A DNA stretch of 64,000 bases, taken from assembly GCF_013019105.1 (NCBI RefSeq), contig NZ_BLTE01000004.1:62001-126000 (forward strand). The letters run 5' to 3'. Below the pieces are notes generated by a model. It was not told the DNA's origin. It ran no database searches and saw only the letters and a list, made by a program, of their open reading frames with translations. The first letter of the stretch is position 1. Every line of letters starts with the position of its first letter. The stretch is from Fundidesulfovibrio magnetotacticus. GTDB taxonomy: Bacteria; Desulfobacterota; Desulfovibrionia; Desulfovibrionales; Desulfovibrionaceae. The translations under genes were made by a program, and so were the position numbers. This document shows, in pieces, positions 1 through 9,078 of this stretch.

Positions 1-1504
1 CGCCCAGGCTCATCATCTTTTCGGTCTGGATCATCACCTCCTGCATGCGGCGGCGTTCCGCCACGTCGCGGGCGAAGCCCAGCACATAGGGTTTGCCTTC
101 GGTTTCGAAGCAGCTCACGTGCACGTCCACGGGGAAGGTGGAGCCGTCCTTGCGGCGGTGGATCGTCTCGAATTCAGCGTGGCGCAGGGTGAGCAGTTCC
201 CGGGCGAAGCTGGCGAAGGATTCCGCCGAGGCCTTGGCGTCCACGTCGGCCACGCGCATGGCGAGCAGTTCCTCGCGGGAGTAGCCGGTCTGGGCGGAGG
301 CCTCGGGGTTCACGTCCACGAGGCGTCCTTCGGTGTCCGCCAGATAGATGGCGTCGCGGGCGTGTTCCACCAGGAGGCGGTAGCGGTTCTCGCTTTCGCG
401 CAGGGCCTCTTCGGCGCGGGCGCGCTCGAGCACCTGGCGTTCCAGGTCGGCCTTGGTGTCCAGGAGGCGTCCGGTCATCACGTTGAAGGCCTCGGCCACC
501 GCGCGTGTTTCGCGGAAGCGGCCGCCGGCGGCGCGTGCGGTGAGGTCGCCGGCATGGATGGAGGCCGCGGTGCGCGTCAGGTCGTTCACGGGGCTCAGGA
601 GGTGGCGGCGGGCCAGCCAGGCCAGGAGCGCGGCGGCGGCCAGGGCGGCGACGAACACCTGGGCGGTGACGACGAGGTTGCGATAGAAGGGCTTGAGGGC
701 GTGGGCGGCGTCCTCTTCGGCCACGGCGGCGAGCACCTGGTCTCCGATGCGCACGGGGCTCGATGCGGCCACGCAAGGCATGGCCGCGGAGCCCTTCTGC
801 ACCCCGGGGCCGACCTGGGGCAGGAACACCTCGCCCGCCAGCACCTGGGAGAAGTCCGGGCTGGCCAGGATGCGTCCCCCGGTGGTGGTGATCAGGGCGG
901 TCTGGTGGGGCAGGTCCGAGAGGGCGAGCACCAGGTCGCGCAGGACCTTGAGGCGCAACGTGGTCATGATCACGGCCCGCACCCCCCCGGAGCGCGGCTC
1001 GGGCACGGGCACGGCCATGGGCAGGAGGGGCTCGCCCACGTCGGGGTCGATGATCACCTCGCCGAAGGCGGGCATGCCGGTCTCCATGGCGGTGCGGAAG
1101 GTGGCCGAGGTTTCGGGCCTGGCGCTGGCGTGGTCCAGGGCCTTGAAGGCCGAGACGGCGGCCAGTGCGGCGCCGTCCGGGCCCATCACGCGCAGTTCGC
1201 GCAGCATGGGCATGCCGGTGGCGATCTCCAGGAGCATGGCCCGGCGGATGCGCGATTCCTGGGCGTAGAAGTCCTTGGCGCGCAGGGCGGCGAGGATTTC
1301 CCGGGCCGAGCCTCCCAGGAGCTCGCCGGTGCGCAGGGCCAGGTTGTCTGCGCGCTGGTGGTTGTAGCGGTACACGTCCTCCAGGCGGGTTTCGTAGCCC
1401 GCGAAGGTGATCAACCCCGCCAGCAACAGGATGGGCGCGGCGGCCAGGGCCAGGAAACTCCAGGACAGGGCGCGGCTCAGACGCGGCGGGGCCATGGCGC
1501 TCAT
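1..1504 (-). CDS. Membrane sensor histidine kinase with PAS domain (3' end outside window)
   Basis: About 501 codons are visible; the gene runs off the left edge. A first membrane segment lies near residues 15-37, followed by a roughly 240-residue periplasmic sensor region, a second membrane segment near 277-298, a HAMP linker, and a PAS domain near 375-490. The last visible residues (QTEKMMSLG) look like the start of a HisKA dimerisation helix, so the kinase core should lie beyond the edge. The start ATG overlaps the stop of the upstream solute-binding gene (ATGA), which indicates translational coupling. The binding protein probably delivers or senses the ligand for this kinase. The kinase call rests on domain order, because the catalytic part is not visible. 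Confidence 0.8.
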   Translation of the reverse strand, partial: MSAMAPPRLSRALSWSFLALAAAPILLLAGLITFAGYETRLEDVYRYNHQRADNLALRTGELLGGSAREILAALRAKDFYAQESRIRRAMLLEIATGMPMLRELRVMGPDGAALAAVSAFKALDHASARPETSATFRTAMETGMPAFGEVIIDPDVGEPLLPMAVPVPEPRSGGVRAVIMTTLRLKVLRDLVLALSDLPHQTALITTTGGRILASPDFSQVLAGEVFLPQVGPGVQKGSAAMPCVAASSPVRIGDQVLAAVAEEDAAHALKPFYRNLVVTAQVFVAALAAAALLAWLARRHLLSPVNDLTRTAASIHAGDLTARAAGGRFRETRAVAEAFNVMTGRLLDTKADLERQVLERARAEEALRESENRYRLLVEHARDAIYLADTEGRLVDVNPEASAQTGYSREELLAMRVADVDAKASAESFASFARELLTLRHAEFETIHRRKDGSTFPVDVHVSCFETEGKPYVLGFARDVAERRRMQEVMIQTEKMMSLG

Positions 1505-2487
1505 TGAGGCTCCCGGAAGACGTACTGGGCGCGGTCCAGGAAGCCGTCGGGAACGTGGAGCCCGATGCGCCGTGCGGCCGCGAGATTGATGAAGAGATAG
1601 TCCTGAGCGGTCTCCACGGGCATTCCCGAGACGGGGGTTCCGTTGAGGATCTGGTTCGCCATGGCGGCGGCCTGGCGGCCCAGTTCCTCTCCCACGAAGC
1701 CGTAGCCCGTGAGCACGCCCTCGCGCACCTGCTCCATGCGCGGGGTGGAGAGCGGGATGCGCCGGGCCTCGGCCAGGGCGATGAACTCCCGGAAGCGCGA
1801 CATCACCAGCCCCTCGCGGGGCATGAACACGGCCTGCGCCCTGGCGGGGACAAGGCCGCCGTTCGCGAAGAGGTCGGTGGTGTCGGAGATGGAGAGGGCC
1901 ATGATCTCCACGCCGAGAACCCTGGCGCTGTCCACGAGCTGTTCCATGGAGGCGCGGGCGCTGGGGTCGTCGGGGTTGTAGGGCACGAAGACGCGGCGCG
2001 CGCCGGGGGCCAGCTCAAGGAGCTCCTGGAGCCTGCGGCCCTCGCTGGGGGCCAGGCGCACGCCCGTGAGGTTGCTCTCGGGGCGGTGGAGGGTCTCCAC
2101 CACCTTGGACGAGACGGGATCGTTGACCGGCGCGAAGACCACGGGCGGGCCGCTTTCCCGGGTGGCTTCCCTGGCTGTCAGGGCGGCCAGGGTGGGCGAG
2201 GCGAAGACAAGGTCGGGCTTTTGGGCCAGGATTTCGGCCATGCGCTCCTTGAGGTCGGCGGCCGTGGCCGCGGGGGGCGGCTCCACGAAGGTCAGGTTCA
2301 TGCCTTCCTTGCGGTCCAGCTTCGCGAGCTCGGCCTTGAAGCCCGCGACGGTGCTGGCGTTGTTGGCCGTGTGCTGGAGGATGCCCACCGTGTGCTGTCG
2401 TGGCCCATGGCGATCGGGAGCCTGGAGTGACACCACTGCGGCGGCCAGAACGAAGGCCAGAAAGACGGCGGTGAACATCCGTTTCAT
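1501..2487 (-). CDS. ABC-type solute-binding protein (PF04392/COG2984-like)
   Basis: A 328-residue protein with an N-terminal signal peptide (MKRMFTAVFL followed by a hydrophobic stretch). The body has the two-lobed periplasmic-binding pattern of the COG2984 'ABC transporter substrate-binding' family, with typical segments VGILQHT, PVVFAPVNDP and LFINLAAARRIGLHVP. No permease or ATPase is adjacent. It is instead coupled by a 4-nt overlap to a membrane sensor kinase, so it more likely feeds a signalling pathway than a transporter. The ATG at 2487 is preferred over longer frames because AGGAG stands just upstream and a signal peptide follows directly. The ligand is unknown. Confidence 0.85.
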   Translation of the reverse strand: MKRMFTAVFLAFVLAAAVVSLQAPDRHGPRQHTVGILQHTANNASTVAGFKAELAKLDRKEGMNLTFVEPPPAATAADLKERMAEILAQKPDLVFASPTLAALTAREATRESGPPVVFAPVNDPVSSKVVETLHRPESNLTGVRLAPSEGRRLQELLELAPGARRVFVPYNPDDPSARASMEQLVDSARVLGVEIMALSISDTTDLFANGGLVPARAQAVFMPREGLVMSRFREFIALAEARRIPLSTPRMEQVREGVLTGYGFVGEELGRQAAAMANQILNGTPVSGMPVETAQDYLFINLAAARRIGLHVPDGFLDRAQYVFREPQ

Positions 2488-2695
2488 TGGGGCTCCTGAA
2501 GCAATGCGCGGACTGGCCACGAGGGAAACCACCCGATCCTTTTCAGTGGCATAGTTCAGGCCGGGACTCAACGGGAAATCAGGGCGGGTCCGGTGGCATG
2601 GGCCCGGGCGTAACCGGCCGCGCGGCATGGACGACCCCACCGCAGGAGCATCCCGTACGGGTTGCCAACTCCGGGAAAGGGTTTATAACGCATCC

Positions 2696-4147
2696 ATGCC
2701 GCACCCAACGCACAGCCTGCCCGCTCGGGCGCTGGCCCTGCTGCTGGCCCTGGCCCTGGCTCTCCCGGCCCCCTGGAGCGCCGCCCCGGCCCGGGCCGGC
2801 ATGTTCTCCTTCGACCTCAAGGACGAGAAGGAGCTGGGCGAGAAGTTCAACGTGCTCATCCGCTCCAAGCTGCCCATGGTGGAAGATTCCGAGGTGGTGG
2901 ACTACGCCCGGGAGGTGGTGGAGCGCATCACGCGCCAGATGCCGCCGCAGCCGTTCCCCTTCACGGTGGCCGTGGTGCGCGACAACGCCGTGAACGCCTT
3001 CGCGGCCCCGGCGGGCTACGTGTTCGTGTTCACGGGGCTGATCCTCAGCATGGACCACGAATCCGAGGTGGCGGGCGTTCTGGCCCACGAACTGGCCCAC
3101 GTGACGCAGCGCCACATCGCCAAGCGCGTGGAGCAGTCCAGCATGATCGGCATCGCCTCCATGCTGGGCGTGCTGGCGGGGTTCGCCCTGGGCGCGGCCA
3201 CGGGGCAGAAGGACGCGGCCGGGGCCATGATGGTGGGCTCCCAGGCCGCCGCGCGCCAGGCCCTGCTCAACTACTCGCGCGACGACGAGCGCGAGGCCGA
3301 CGAGGTGGGCATGAACTACCTCGTGAACGCAAATTACCCCCCGCGCGGGCTGCCCCAGGCCTTCGAGGTGATGCAGCGCACCAAGATATTCAAGGGCTAC
3401 GGCTCCGTGCCCGCCTACCTCTCCACCCACCCCGAGATCAACGAGCGCGTGGGCTACCTTTCCGAGCGCGTGGCGCGCCTGCCCAAGAACGTGGTCTCCC
3501 GGCCCGACCGCGACGAGCGCTTCCTGCGCGTGCAGACCGTGATCCGCGCTCGCTACCAGGACCCGGGCACGGCCATCGCCTGGTTCTCGCGCAAGGGCGC
3601 GTCCATGACCAAGCTCGACCGCCTGGGCCTGGCCATGGCCCTGGGGCGCACCACCGAGAACGCCAAGGCCCGCGAGGCCTTCGAGGCGGCCCTCAAGGAG
3701 GGCGGGGACGACTCCCTCTGGCTGCGTGAGGCCGGGCGCTTCTACCTGCGCCTGCGCGACTTCCAGCGCGCCGGGAGCCTGCTCAAGCGGGCCGTGGAGC
3801 AAAACCCGCGCGACATGGTGGCCGTGGAGGGCTACGCCCTGTTCCAGGCCCAGGAGGGCAAGCGCGTGGAGGCCATGCAGCTCATGCGCCGCGTGGTGGC
3901 CTACGCCCCGGATTCCCCCGAGGTGCGCCAGCAGATGGCGCGCATCTACGGCGAAGTGGGCGACCTCTTCCAGGCCCACCTGAACCTGGCCTACTCCGCC
4001 GTCTACGCCAACGATCCCCGCCAGACCCGCATGCAGATGGAAAAGGCCAAGGAGCGCATCCGCACCGAGGACGATCGCAAGGAATACGCCAAGCTGGAGA
4101 AGGTCTACCGCGACCGCAGCGAGTACTGGCCCAAGCAGGCCATGTAG
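2696..4147 (+). CDS. Secreted M48-family metalloprotease with C-terminal TPR repeats (BepA-like)
   Basis: A 483-residue protein. A signal peptide covers residues 1-34 (ending AAPARA). The M48 zinc motif HELAH is at 131-135 and the downstream third-ligand segment [10 protein letters not shown] is near 196-205. The C-terminal half is a helical array with TPR-like repeats. This order matches the BepA/YfgC group of periplasmic proteases that help outer-membrane protein assembly and degrade misfolded proteins, so a periplasmic quality-control role is inferred. The ATG at 2696 gives a clean signal peptide and is preceded by GGGAAAGG; an in-frame upstream codon would add 23 unlikely residues. The gene stands alone, divergent from the solute-binding gene. 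Confidence 0.88.
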   Translation: MPHPTHSLPARALALLLALALALPAPWSAAPARAGMFSFDLKDEKELGEKFNVLIRSKLPMVEDSEVVDYAREVVERITRQMPPQPFPFTVAVVRDNAVNAFAAPAGYVFVFTGLILSMDHESEVAGVLAHELAHVTQRHIAKRVEQSSMIGIASMLGVLAGFALGAATGQKDAAGAMMVGSQAAARQALLNYSRDDEREADEVGMNYLVNANYPPRGLPQAFEVMQRTKIFKGYGSVPAYLSTHPEINERVGYLSERVARLPKNVVSRPDRDERFLRVQTVIRARYQDPGTAIAWFSRKGASMTKLDRLGLAMALGRTTENAKAREAFEAALKEGGDDSLWLREAGRFYLRLRDFQRAGSLLKRAVEQNPRDMVAVEGYALFQAQEGKRVEAMQLMRRVVAYAPDSPEVRQQMARIYGEVGDLFQAHLNLAYSAVYANDPRQTRMQMEKAKERIRTEDDRKEYAKLEKVYRDRSEYWPKQAM

Positions 4148-4156
4148 GGGTGGGGC

Positions 4157-5554
4157 TCAGGCCCCAGGAAGGCTGAAGGTGAAGGCGCTGCCCTTGCCGG
4201 GCTCGCTCTCCACGGCGATGGCCCCGCCGTGGGCCGCGAGCACCGCGCGCACCAGCGAGAGGCCCAGGCCCAGGCCCCGGCGCGAGCGGCTCTTGTCGCC
4301 CCGGTAGAGGCGCTCGAAGATGCGCGGCATGTCCTCGGGGGCGATGCCCACGCCCCGGTCCCTCACCGTGACGAGCACCAGCCCCTGCTCGCGCCGACCG
4401 TGCACGGTAACCCGCCCCCCCACGTCGGAATACTTGAGGGCGTTGTCCAGGAGGTTGGCCAGCACCTGGCGCACGCGCCCGGCGTCGGCCAGGGCGTGCA
4501 GGTCCCCCTCCAGGTCCAGGGCCAGCTCCACGGCGTTCTCCTGGGCCACGTCTTCGTAGAGCTCCGCGCACTCCTCCAGCAGCCCGGCCAGGTCCACGCG
4601 CGCGATGTCCAGGCGCATGGCCCCTGTCTCGGCTTCGGAGATGTCCATGAGCGTGGTGAGCGTGGCGCGGATGCGCTCGTTCTCCTCGGCGATGTCCATG
4701 AGGGCCTCGCGCAGTTCCTCCCGGGAGTGGTTGCCCTGGAGGGCGACCTCCACCACGGCCTTGGCCCGGGTGAGGGGGGTGCGCAGGTCGTGGGCCACGT
4801 TGTCCAGGGTGTCGCGCATGCCCTGGATGAGGGTGGAGATGCGCTCGAGCATGGAGTTGAAGAGGCTCGCCAGTTCGTCGAGCTCGTCGTCTGCGCCCCG
4901 GGTGGGCACGCGGGCGTCCATGCTGCCCCGGCCGATGGAGTTCACGGCGGCGATGAGGTCGCGCAGGGGGGCCAGGGTGCGCCGGGCCAGCACCACGCCC
5001 ACGCCCAGACCCAGCACCACCACCGTGCCCGTGATGAACAGGAAGATCACCTGGAACTCGGAGAGCAGGTGCTCGCGCTGCCTGGCGTCGCTGCCCACGA
5101 TCACCAGCGCGCCGCCGGACATGCGCCGGGCGCTGAACTCGTAGACCCCGCCCCCGGCCTTCTGCGAGCCCCACAGCCACCACTGGGCCCCGTCGCGGGC
5201 CTGGGCGTCCAGTTCTGCGCGCGGGGGCAGCTCCCAGCCGCTGGGGGCCACGGTGAAGAGTTCCGCGCCCGCCGGACCGAGGATGCGCACGAAGTAGTCG
5301 GGCTCCTCGTACTCCGCAGTGTCGCGCCGGATGAACTCGATGAGCGCGCCCAGGCCTTTTGTGCGCTCGATGTAGGCGTATTCGTTGAGCTTGTCCGAGA
5401 GGTTCTTCTGGTCCTGCGAGCGCACCACCTGCGTGAGCAGCACGTAGGCGATCACGAAGAGCACGAGGGAGCTGGCGATGTAGAGGAAGGCGTAGCTGGC
5501 CGTGAGGCGAAAGACGGTGCTACGCCTGATCCGGCCGGGGAGGCTTGAGAACAT
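4157..5554 (-). CDS. Two-component sensor histidine kinase (EnvZ/BaeS type)
   Basis: 465 residues: membrane segment near 20-40, a periplasmic region of about 120 residues, a second membrane segment near 165-190, a HAMP domain, a HisKA box with the phosphorylated His in [13 protein letters not shown], then an HATPase domain with N (LLDNALKYS), G1 (DRGVGI) and G2 (GLGLGLSL) boxes. It phosphorylates the response regulator encoded immediately upstream, with which it overlaps by 35 nt. The signal is unknown. The tail-to-tail neighbour is the M48 protease, separated by only 9 nt. An envelope-stress role would fit that neighbour, but this is speculation. Confidence 0.92.
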   Translation of the reverse strand: MFSSLPGRIRRSTVFRLTASYAFLYIASSLVLFVIAYVLLTQVVRSQDQKNLSDKLNEYAYIERTKGLGALIEFIRRDTAEYEEPDYFVRILGPAGAELFTVAPSGWELPPRAELDAQARDGAQWWLWGSQKAGGGVYEFSARRMSGGALVIVGSDARQREHLLSEFQVIFLFITGTVVVLGLGVGVVLARRTLAPLRDLIAAVNSIGRGSMDARVPTRGADDELDELASLFNSMLERISTLIQGMRDTLDNVAHDLRTPLTRAKAVVEVALQGNHSREELREALMDIAEENERIRATLTTLMDISEAETGAMRLDIARVDLAGLLEECAELYEDVAQENAVELALDLEGDLHALADAGRVRQVLANLLDNALKYSDVGGRVTVHGRREQGLVLVTVRDRGVGIAPEDMPRIFERLYRGDKSRSRRGLGLGLSLVRAVLAAHGGAIAVESEPGKGSAFTFSLPGA

Positions 5555-6209
5555 AGCCCACCCCCCTCAGGGTGGAGAGCATCTTGGGCTCGAAGCCCTT
5601 GTCGATCTTGTTGCGCAGGCGGCAGACCAGCACGTCCACAACGTTGGTCTGGGGGTCGAAGTTGTAGTTCCAGACGTGCTCCATGATCATGGTTTTGGAG
5701 AGCACCTTGCCGGGGTTGCGCATGAAGAACTCCAGCAGGGAGAACTCCCGGGGCTGGAGCGTGAGCGGGGCCTGATCGCGCGTGACCTCGCGGGTGAGCA
5801 GGTTCATGGCGATGGGGCCCACGCAGAGCTGCGTGGTTTCGGCCGTGCTGGTGGAGCGCCGGATAAGGGCCTGGAGCCTTGCCAGAAGCTCCGCGAAGGA
5901 GAAGGGCTTGGGCAGGTAGTCGTCGCCGCCGGCCTGGAGGCCGCGCACGCGGTCGTCCACGGTGTGTTTGGCCGAGAGGATGATTACGGGGGTGTTCACG
6001 CGGCTTGCGCGCATCTCTTCGATCAGGCGCAGGCCGTCGAGGCCCGGGAGCATGAGGTCCACCACTGCGGCGGAGTAGGATTCCGTGAGCGCCATGTGCA
6101 AGCCGTCACGGCCGTCGGGGCAGTGGTCCACCGCGAAGCCGTTCTGCTTGAGGCCCTGGGCGATGAAGGCGGCGATCTTGGCGTCGTCTTCCACGAGAAG
6201 GATGCGCAT
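5520..6209 (-). CDS. OmpR/PhoB-family response regulator
   Basis: 229 residues with an N-terminal receiver domain (acidic pair EDD at 7-9, phosphoacceptor D51 in VVDLMLPG, conserved Lys in PKPFSF) and a C-terminal winged helix (segments LTLQPREFSLLEFFM and HVWNYNFDPQTNVVDV). It acts as a DNA-binding transcription factor controlled by the overlapping kinase gene. Start chosen at MRILLVEDD, the usual N-terminus of the family; a longer in-frame reading adds 12 residues without a better ribosome site. Confidence 0.93.
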   Translation of the reverse strand: MRILLVEDDAKIAAFIAQGLKQNGFAVDHCPDGRDGLHMALTESYSAAVVDLMLPGLDGLRLIEEMRASRVNTPVIILSAKHTVDDRVRGLQAGGDDYLPKPFSFAELLARLQALIRRSTSTAETTQLCVGPIAMNLLTREVTRDQAPLTLQPREFSLLEFFMRNPGKVLSKTMIMEHVWNYNFDPQTNVVDVLVCRLRNKIDKGFEPKMLSTLRGVGYVLKPPRPDQA

Positions 6210-6422
6210 GCAACTGCAGATAGACCCCTCAGGTGGACGTGTCAACGGGGCCGGGGCGGAAGGCCTTTCAGTTCTGTAATGCAGTGGAAAGGCAACGGCA
6301 ATCCTGGGGCGCGTAGCGATACGCCCACGCGTCGCAGGACGCCGCGCACTGCAATACCACTGTGGTGCGCCGCGTGATGCAGGGCGTCAACTGAACAACC
6401 CCAACCCAATGAGGATCATGCA

Positions 6423-6584
6423 ATGAAGAAAGCCGTTCTCCTCGCCGTGGCCGCCTGCCTGGTGTTCGCCTCCGCCGCCTTCGCCTTTGAAGGCAAGACC
6501 TCCACCGACAAGCAGGGCTCCTACATCGAACAGATGGCCAAGAAGAAGTCCTCCAAGAAGAAGACCACTCCTCCGGCCAACTAA
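6423..6584 (+). CDS. Small secreted lysine-rich protein (53 aa)
   Basis: A short gene, MKKAVLLAVAACLVFASAAFA followed by about 32 mature residues ending in two Lys-rich runs (KKK-SS-KKK) and TTPPAN. The signal peptide is textbook (Lys-Lys, hydrophobic core, AFA cleavage site). TGAGGATC lies 8 nt upstream of the ATG, and a strong intrinsic terminator follows 60 nt after the stop, so the gene is a self-contained transcription unit. The family is not recognised. A small cationic periplasmic protein is all that can be claimed. Confidence 0.75.
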   Translation: MKKAVLLAVAACLVFASAAFAFEGKTSTDKQGSYIEQMAKKKSSKKKTTPPAN

Positions 6585-6646
6585 ATCCGGCCAACGAGCT
6601 CCCACTCGTCATGCAGGGCCGGCAGCTCCCCTGGAGCCCGGCCCAC

Positions 6647-6686
6647 ACGCCCCTCTTGCCGCCTGCCGGAAGAGGGGCGTTTGCTT
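6647..6686 (+). terminator. Intrinsic terminator after the small secreted gene
   Basis: A perfect 11-bp stem (ACGCCCCTCTT, 6647-6657, with AAGAGGGGCGT, 6670-6680) closes a 12-nt loop and is followed by TTGCTTT on the plus strand. Confidence 0.8.
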
Positions 6687-6708
6687 TGGGCCTGGGGCTG
6701 CCCGGCGC

Positions 6709-7902
6709 TCAGCCGTGGCGTTCGCGCAGGAGCCTCGCCGCGCGGGCGATGCTGGCGATCTTGGCCGAGGCGATCTCCTCCACGTTCACGCAGCGGTTGG
6801 CGAAGCAGCCGAAGCCGCAATCGGTGTTCAGGAAGAGCTGTCCGGGCCGGTAGAAGCGCAGGGCCTCCTCGGCGCGGGCAGCGATGGCCTCGGGCGTCTC
6901 CACCTCCACGGTGCGCGGGTTCACCACGCCCAGGCCCAGTTCCCGGGGCGCCCCGCCACCGGGGTTGGCGCCCGAGAGCGCCCGGCCGACCACCTCGATC
7001 TCCCCGGCGCGCGGGGTGGCGAATTCCAGCACGTACTGGTCCACGCGCATCTTTTCGAGCGCGGGCAAGAGCGGGCGGTAGTCTCCCGTGAGGAGCACCT
7101 CCTCGCGGGTGGACCAGTTGCCCCGGCAGATGTGCAGGCCGATGCGCGGCGCGCCGGGCCTGCCCTGCACGCCCTCGATCACCTCGTTGACGAGCTGTGC
7201 GGCGTAATCGAGTTCTTCACCCACGTCCCGGCGGGTGGCGAGCGTCGCTCACATGAACGTTCGGCGTCCGCACTCCCCGCTCATCACCGCCTCGGTGAGC
7301 ACGGGTTCGTCGAACTGCACGAACTCGCAGCCCCGGGCGGTCAGTTCCTCCAGCTCCTCGCGCAGCAGGCGCACCACGTCGCGCCCCATCTCCTGTTGGC
7401 TGGCGTAGGCCTTCTTCGTGTAGGCGCTCACCCACATGGAGCGCGTGAGCAGGTAGGGTCCGGGCAGGGTGATCTTCACGGGGCGGTCCGTGAGGGTTCT
7501 CATGAAGTCCAGGTCGCCCGCGGCCAGGGGCTCTCGCCGGGTCAGGCGGCCGGTGCAGGTGGGGTTGCGGATGGCCGAGGCGGGCACGTCCAGGGTGGTG
7601 AGCATCTCCTCGAAGCCGGACTTGTCCTCCATTTCGTCGAGCATTTCGGCCAGGGACATCAGGCGCACGCCCTCGAGCTTCTCGGCCACGAAGCTGTAGA
7701 AGTTGTCGCGACGGTGCTCGCCGTCCACGAGCACGTCGAGCCCGGCCTCCTCCTGGATGCGCACGGTGCGGCGCACCTCCTCGTCCGCCGCGGCGTCGAA
7801 GGCCTTGCGGTCGATCTGGCCCAGGCGGCGGTCGCGCAGGGCGCGCAGCATCCGTTTGGAGCGGGGCCAGCTGCCCACCTGGGTGGTGGTGAAGGCCGTC
7901 AT
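6709..7902 (-). CDS. MetE-core (cobalamin-independent methionine synthase-like) methyltransferase, probable selenoprotein with in-frame TGA
   Basis: One continuous 398-codon frame interrupted only by a TGA at 7249-7251 (codon 218). Both halves belong to the same protein. The N-terminal half holds TTQVGSWPRS, the VDGEHRRDNFYSF segment and QFDEPVLTE. The C-terminal half holds the family zinc ligands H257 and C259 (GLHICRGNW), E293 (YVLEFATP) and C362 (NTDCGFG). Reading continues without a frame shift (RRTFM-TGA-ATLATRRD). From memory, relatives have Cys at this position, so TGA as selenocysteine is plausible, and a SECIS-like hairpin begins 11 nt later. The alternative is a TGC/TGT-to-TGA nonsense mutation. 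At about 397 residues it matches short core-MetE proteins lacking the N-terminal folate half of MetE. Its start overlaps the OsmC-like gene (ATGA). Role inferred: zinc-dependent methyl transfer to a thiol or sulfur substrate. Confidence 0.8.
7218..7237 (-). promoter_or_regulatory. SECIS-like hairpin downstream of the in-frame TGA
   Basis: In the mRNA, nucleotides 12-18 after UGA (CACCCGC) pair with nucleotides 25-31 (GUGGGUG), giving seven pairs including one G-U and a six-base loop CGGGAC. Loop distance (19-24 nt after UGA) and a G in the first two loop positions agree with the bacterial SelB-binding SECIS rule. The E. coli fdhF loop lies at the same distance. GC-rich coding DNA forms hairpins easily, so this supports but does not prove recoding. 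Confidence 0.55.
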
Positions 7903-8657
7903 GACGCGGTGAAGGAGGTTTTGAGGTCCACGGCCCGGGCCAGGGTGGCGGCCAGGGGCGAGCGGGCCACGGCCATGCGCCAGAGCTCGCGGGCCTTGTC
8001 CTCGTCGTCCAGGGTGGAGGCGAAGCAGCGCGCCTCGATGGCTGCGAAGGAGGGGTCGCCCTCTTCCAGGCCCAGGTGGGCCAGCACGTTGTTCAGCGTG
8101 CCTTTCACGGTCACCTCCACGTCGTCCAGGGCCAGGCCCTCCCTGGAGCAGAGGGTGGCGTAGCCCGTGGCCAGGCAGGCGCCCAGCGCGCCGAGCAGGG
8201 CCTCCACGGCGCTGGGGTGGGCGTCGCGCTCCTCGAAGCTGGCGGGCTGGCCGAGTTTCCAGGAGAAGTTGCGGCAGTAAACCGTGCTGGTCTGGCCCTC
8301 GCCCCCGCGCACGCGCAGCCGCCACTGGTACTGCCTGGCGCGGCGCTTGTCCTCGTCCAGGGCCTGTCGCTCGGCCTGTTCGCCCGAGGCCCCGGGGGGC
8401 ATGCCCCGGCGCATGAAGTAGCGCACGCCGGAGGGGCCGGGCAGGCTGCCCAGGAATTGATGCCCGGAAAGGCGGCACCAGGGGGGCAGGTCGTCGGCCA
8501 CGGTCGGCTCGCGGCTGATCATCTCCAGCACCTGCCCCTGGGGCACGGCGAGCATGTGTTCGCGGATCATGAGCGCCAGGCCCGATCCGCAGTCCAGGTC
8601 GCCGCCGTCGAAGACCCTGGCGGGCTCGGGCGGGGTGAAGGCGTCGTCGCTGGTCAT
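7899..8657 (-). CDS. TusA-like / OsmC-like fusion protein
   Basis: 252 residues. The N-terminal ~80 residues look like a TusA/SirA sulfur-carrier domain with the usual CPxP replaced by CGSG (DLDCGSGLALMIRE) and a second Cys in PPWCRLSG. The C-terminal ~140 residues are OsmC-like, with a conserved Cys in the helix LLGALGACLATGYAT and another in STVYCRNFSW. OsmC proteins are thiol-dependent peroxidases, and TusA carries persulfide sulfur. The fusion suggests that a persulfide or selenide species is handed between thiols. It is the third gene of a four-gene minus-strand operon and overlaps the MetE-core gene by 4 nt. AAAGGAC precedes the ATG. Confidence 0.75.
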   Translation of the reverse strand: MTSDDAFTPPEPARVFDGGDLDCGSGLALMIREHMLAVPQGQVLEMISREPTVADDLPPWCRLSGHQFLGSLPGPSGVRYFMRRGMPPGASGEQAERQALDEDKRRARQYQWRLRVRGGEGQTSTVYCRNFSWKLGQPASFEERDAHPSAVEALLGALGACLATGYATLCSREGLALDDVEVTVKGTLNNVLAHLGLEEGDPSFAAIEARCFASTLDDEDKARELWRMAVARSPLAATLARAVDLKTSFTAS

Positions 8658-8712
8658 GGGCGTCCTTTGTGGAGACCGGGGCGCGGCGGGCCTGCCGCGC
8701 CCCGGGGTGGGG

Positions 8713-9078
8713 TCAATAGGCCACGCAGGGCGATCCGGCCGCGAGCCATTCCACGAGCACCGCGCCGCCCGCCGGGGTCGCGCCCTCGATGAGGTCGGCT
8801 TCGGAGAGGCCGCGCTTCTTCAGGCAGGGGGTGCACACGAAGATCTTCCCGCCCGCCTTGACGAACTTGCCGATGAGCTCTTTCAGGGGCGCGAAGGGCG
8901 CGCCCTCGTCGATCTTCTCGGCCTCGCCCTTCACGGCGCAGTAAACGCCGTCGGTGGAGAGGAAGACCATGGTGTCCTTTTCGCTGCCCAGGGCGGCGTT
9001 GGCCACCACGAAGCCGAGGGTGGCCTTATCGCCGTCGGTGCGGCAGTGGGTGATGGTGACGCAGAAGGTGTCAGCCAT
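8713..9078 (-). CDS. DsrE-family sulfur-relay protein
   Basis: 121 residues with the small alpha/beta DsrE/DsrF/TusD fold pattern: DKATLGFVVANAAL, the strand TMVFLSTDGVY, and a Cys-bearing loop VCTPCLKKRGL. A further Cys lies near the C-terminus (GSPCVAY). DsrE-type proteins accept and donate persulfide sulfur, and the CTPC pair is the likely reactive site. AAGGAGAACCCTC precedes the ATG. The start overlaps the end of the upstream TusA-like gene by 8 nt, so the two are co-translated. Function in this operon is inferred to be sulfur (or selenium) transfer between the TusA-like partner and the OsmC/MetE enzymes. Confidence 0.82.
   Translation of the reverse strand: MADTFCVTITHCRTDGDKATLGFVVANAALGSEKDTMVFLSTDGVYCAVKGEAEKIDEGAPFAPLKELIGKFVKAGGKIFVCTPCLKKRGLSEADLIEGATPAGGAVLVEWLAAGSPCVAY

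Noticed and set aside
119-1507. A 462-codon plus-strand frame over the first kinase
   Set aside because: Antisense to a kinase with full domain order; composition is His/Gly-rich without any motif.
6709-7902. Frameshift or two separate MetE-like genes
   Set aside because: The two halves are in the same frame and separated by a single TGA only, so a frameshift is excluded. A GTG at 7224 would drop residues 218-226 and split the barrel, so a separate gene is unlikely.
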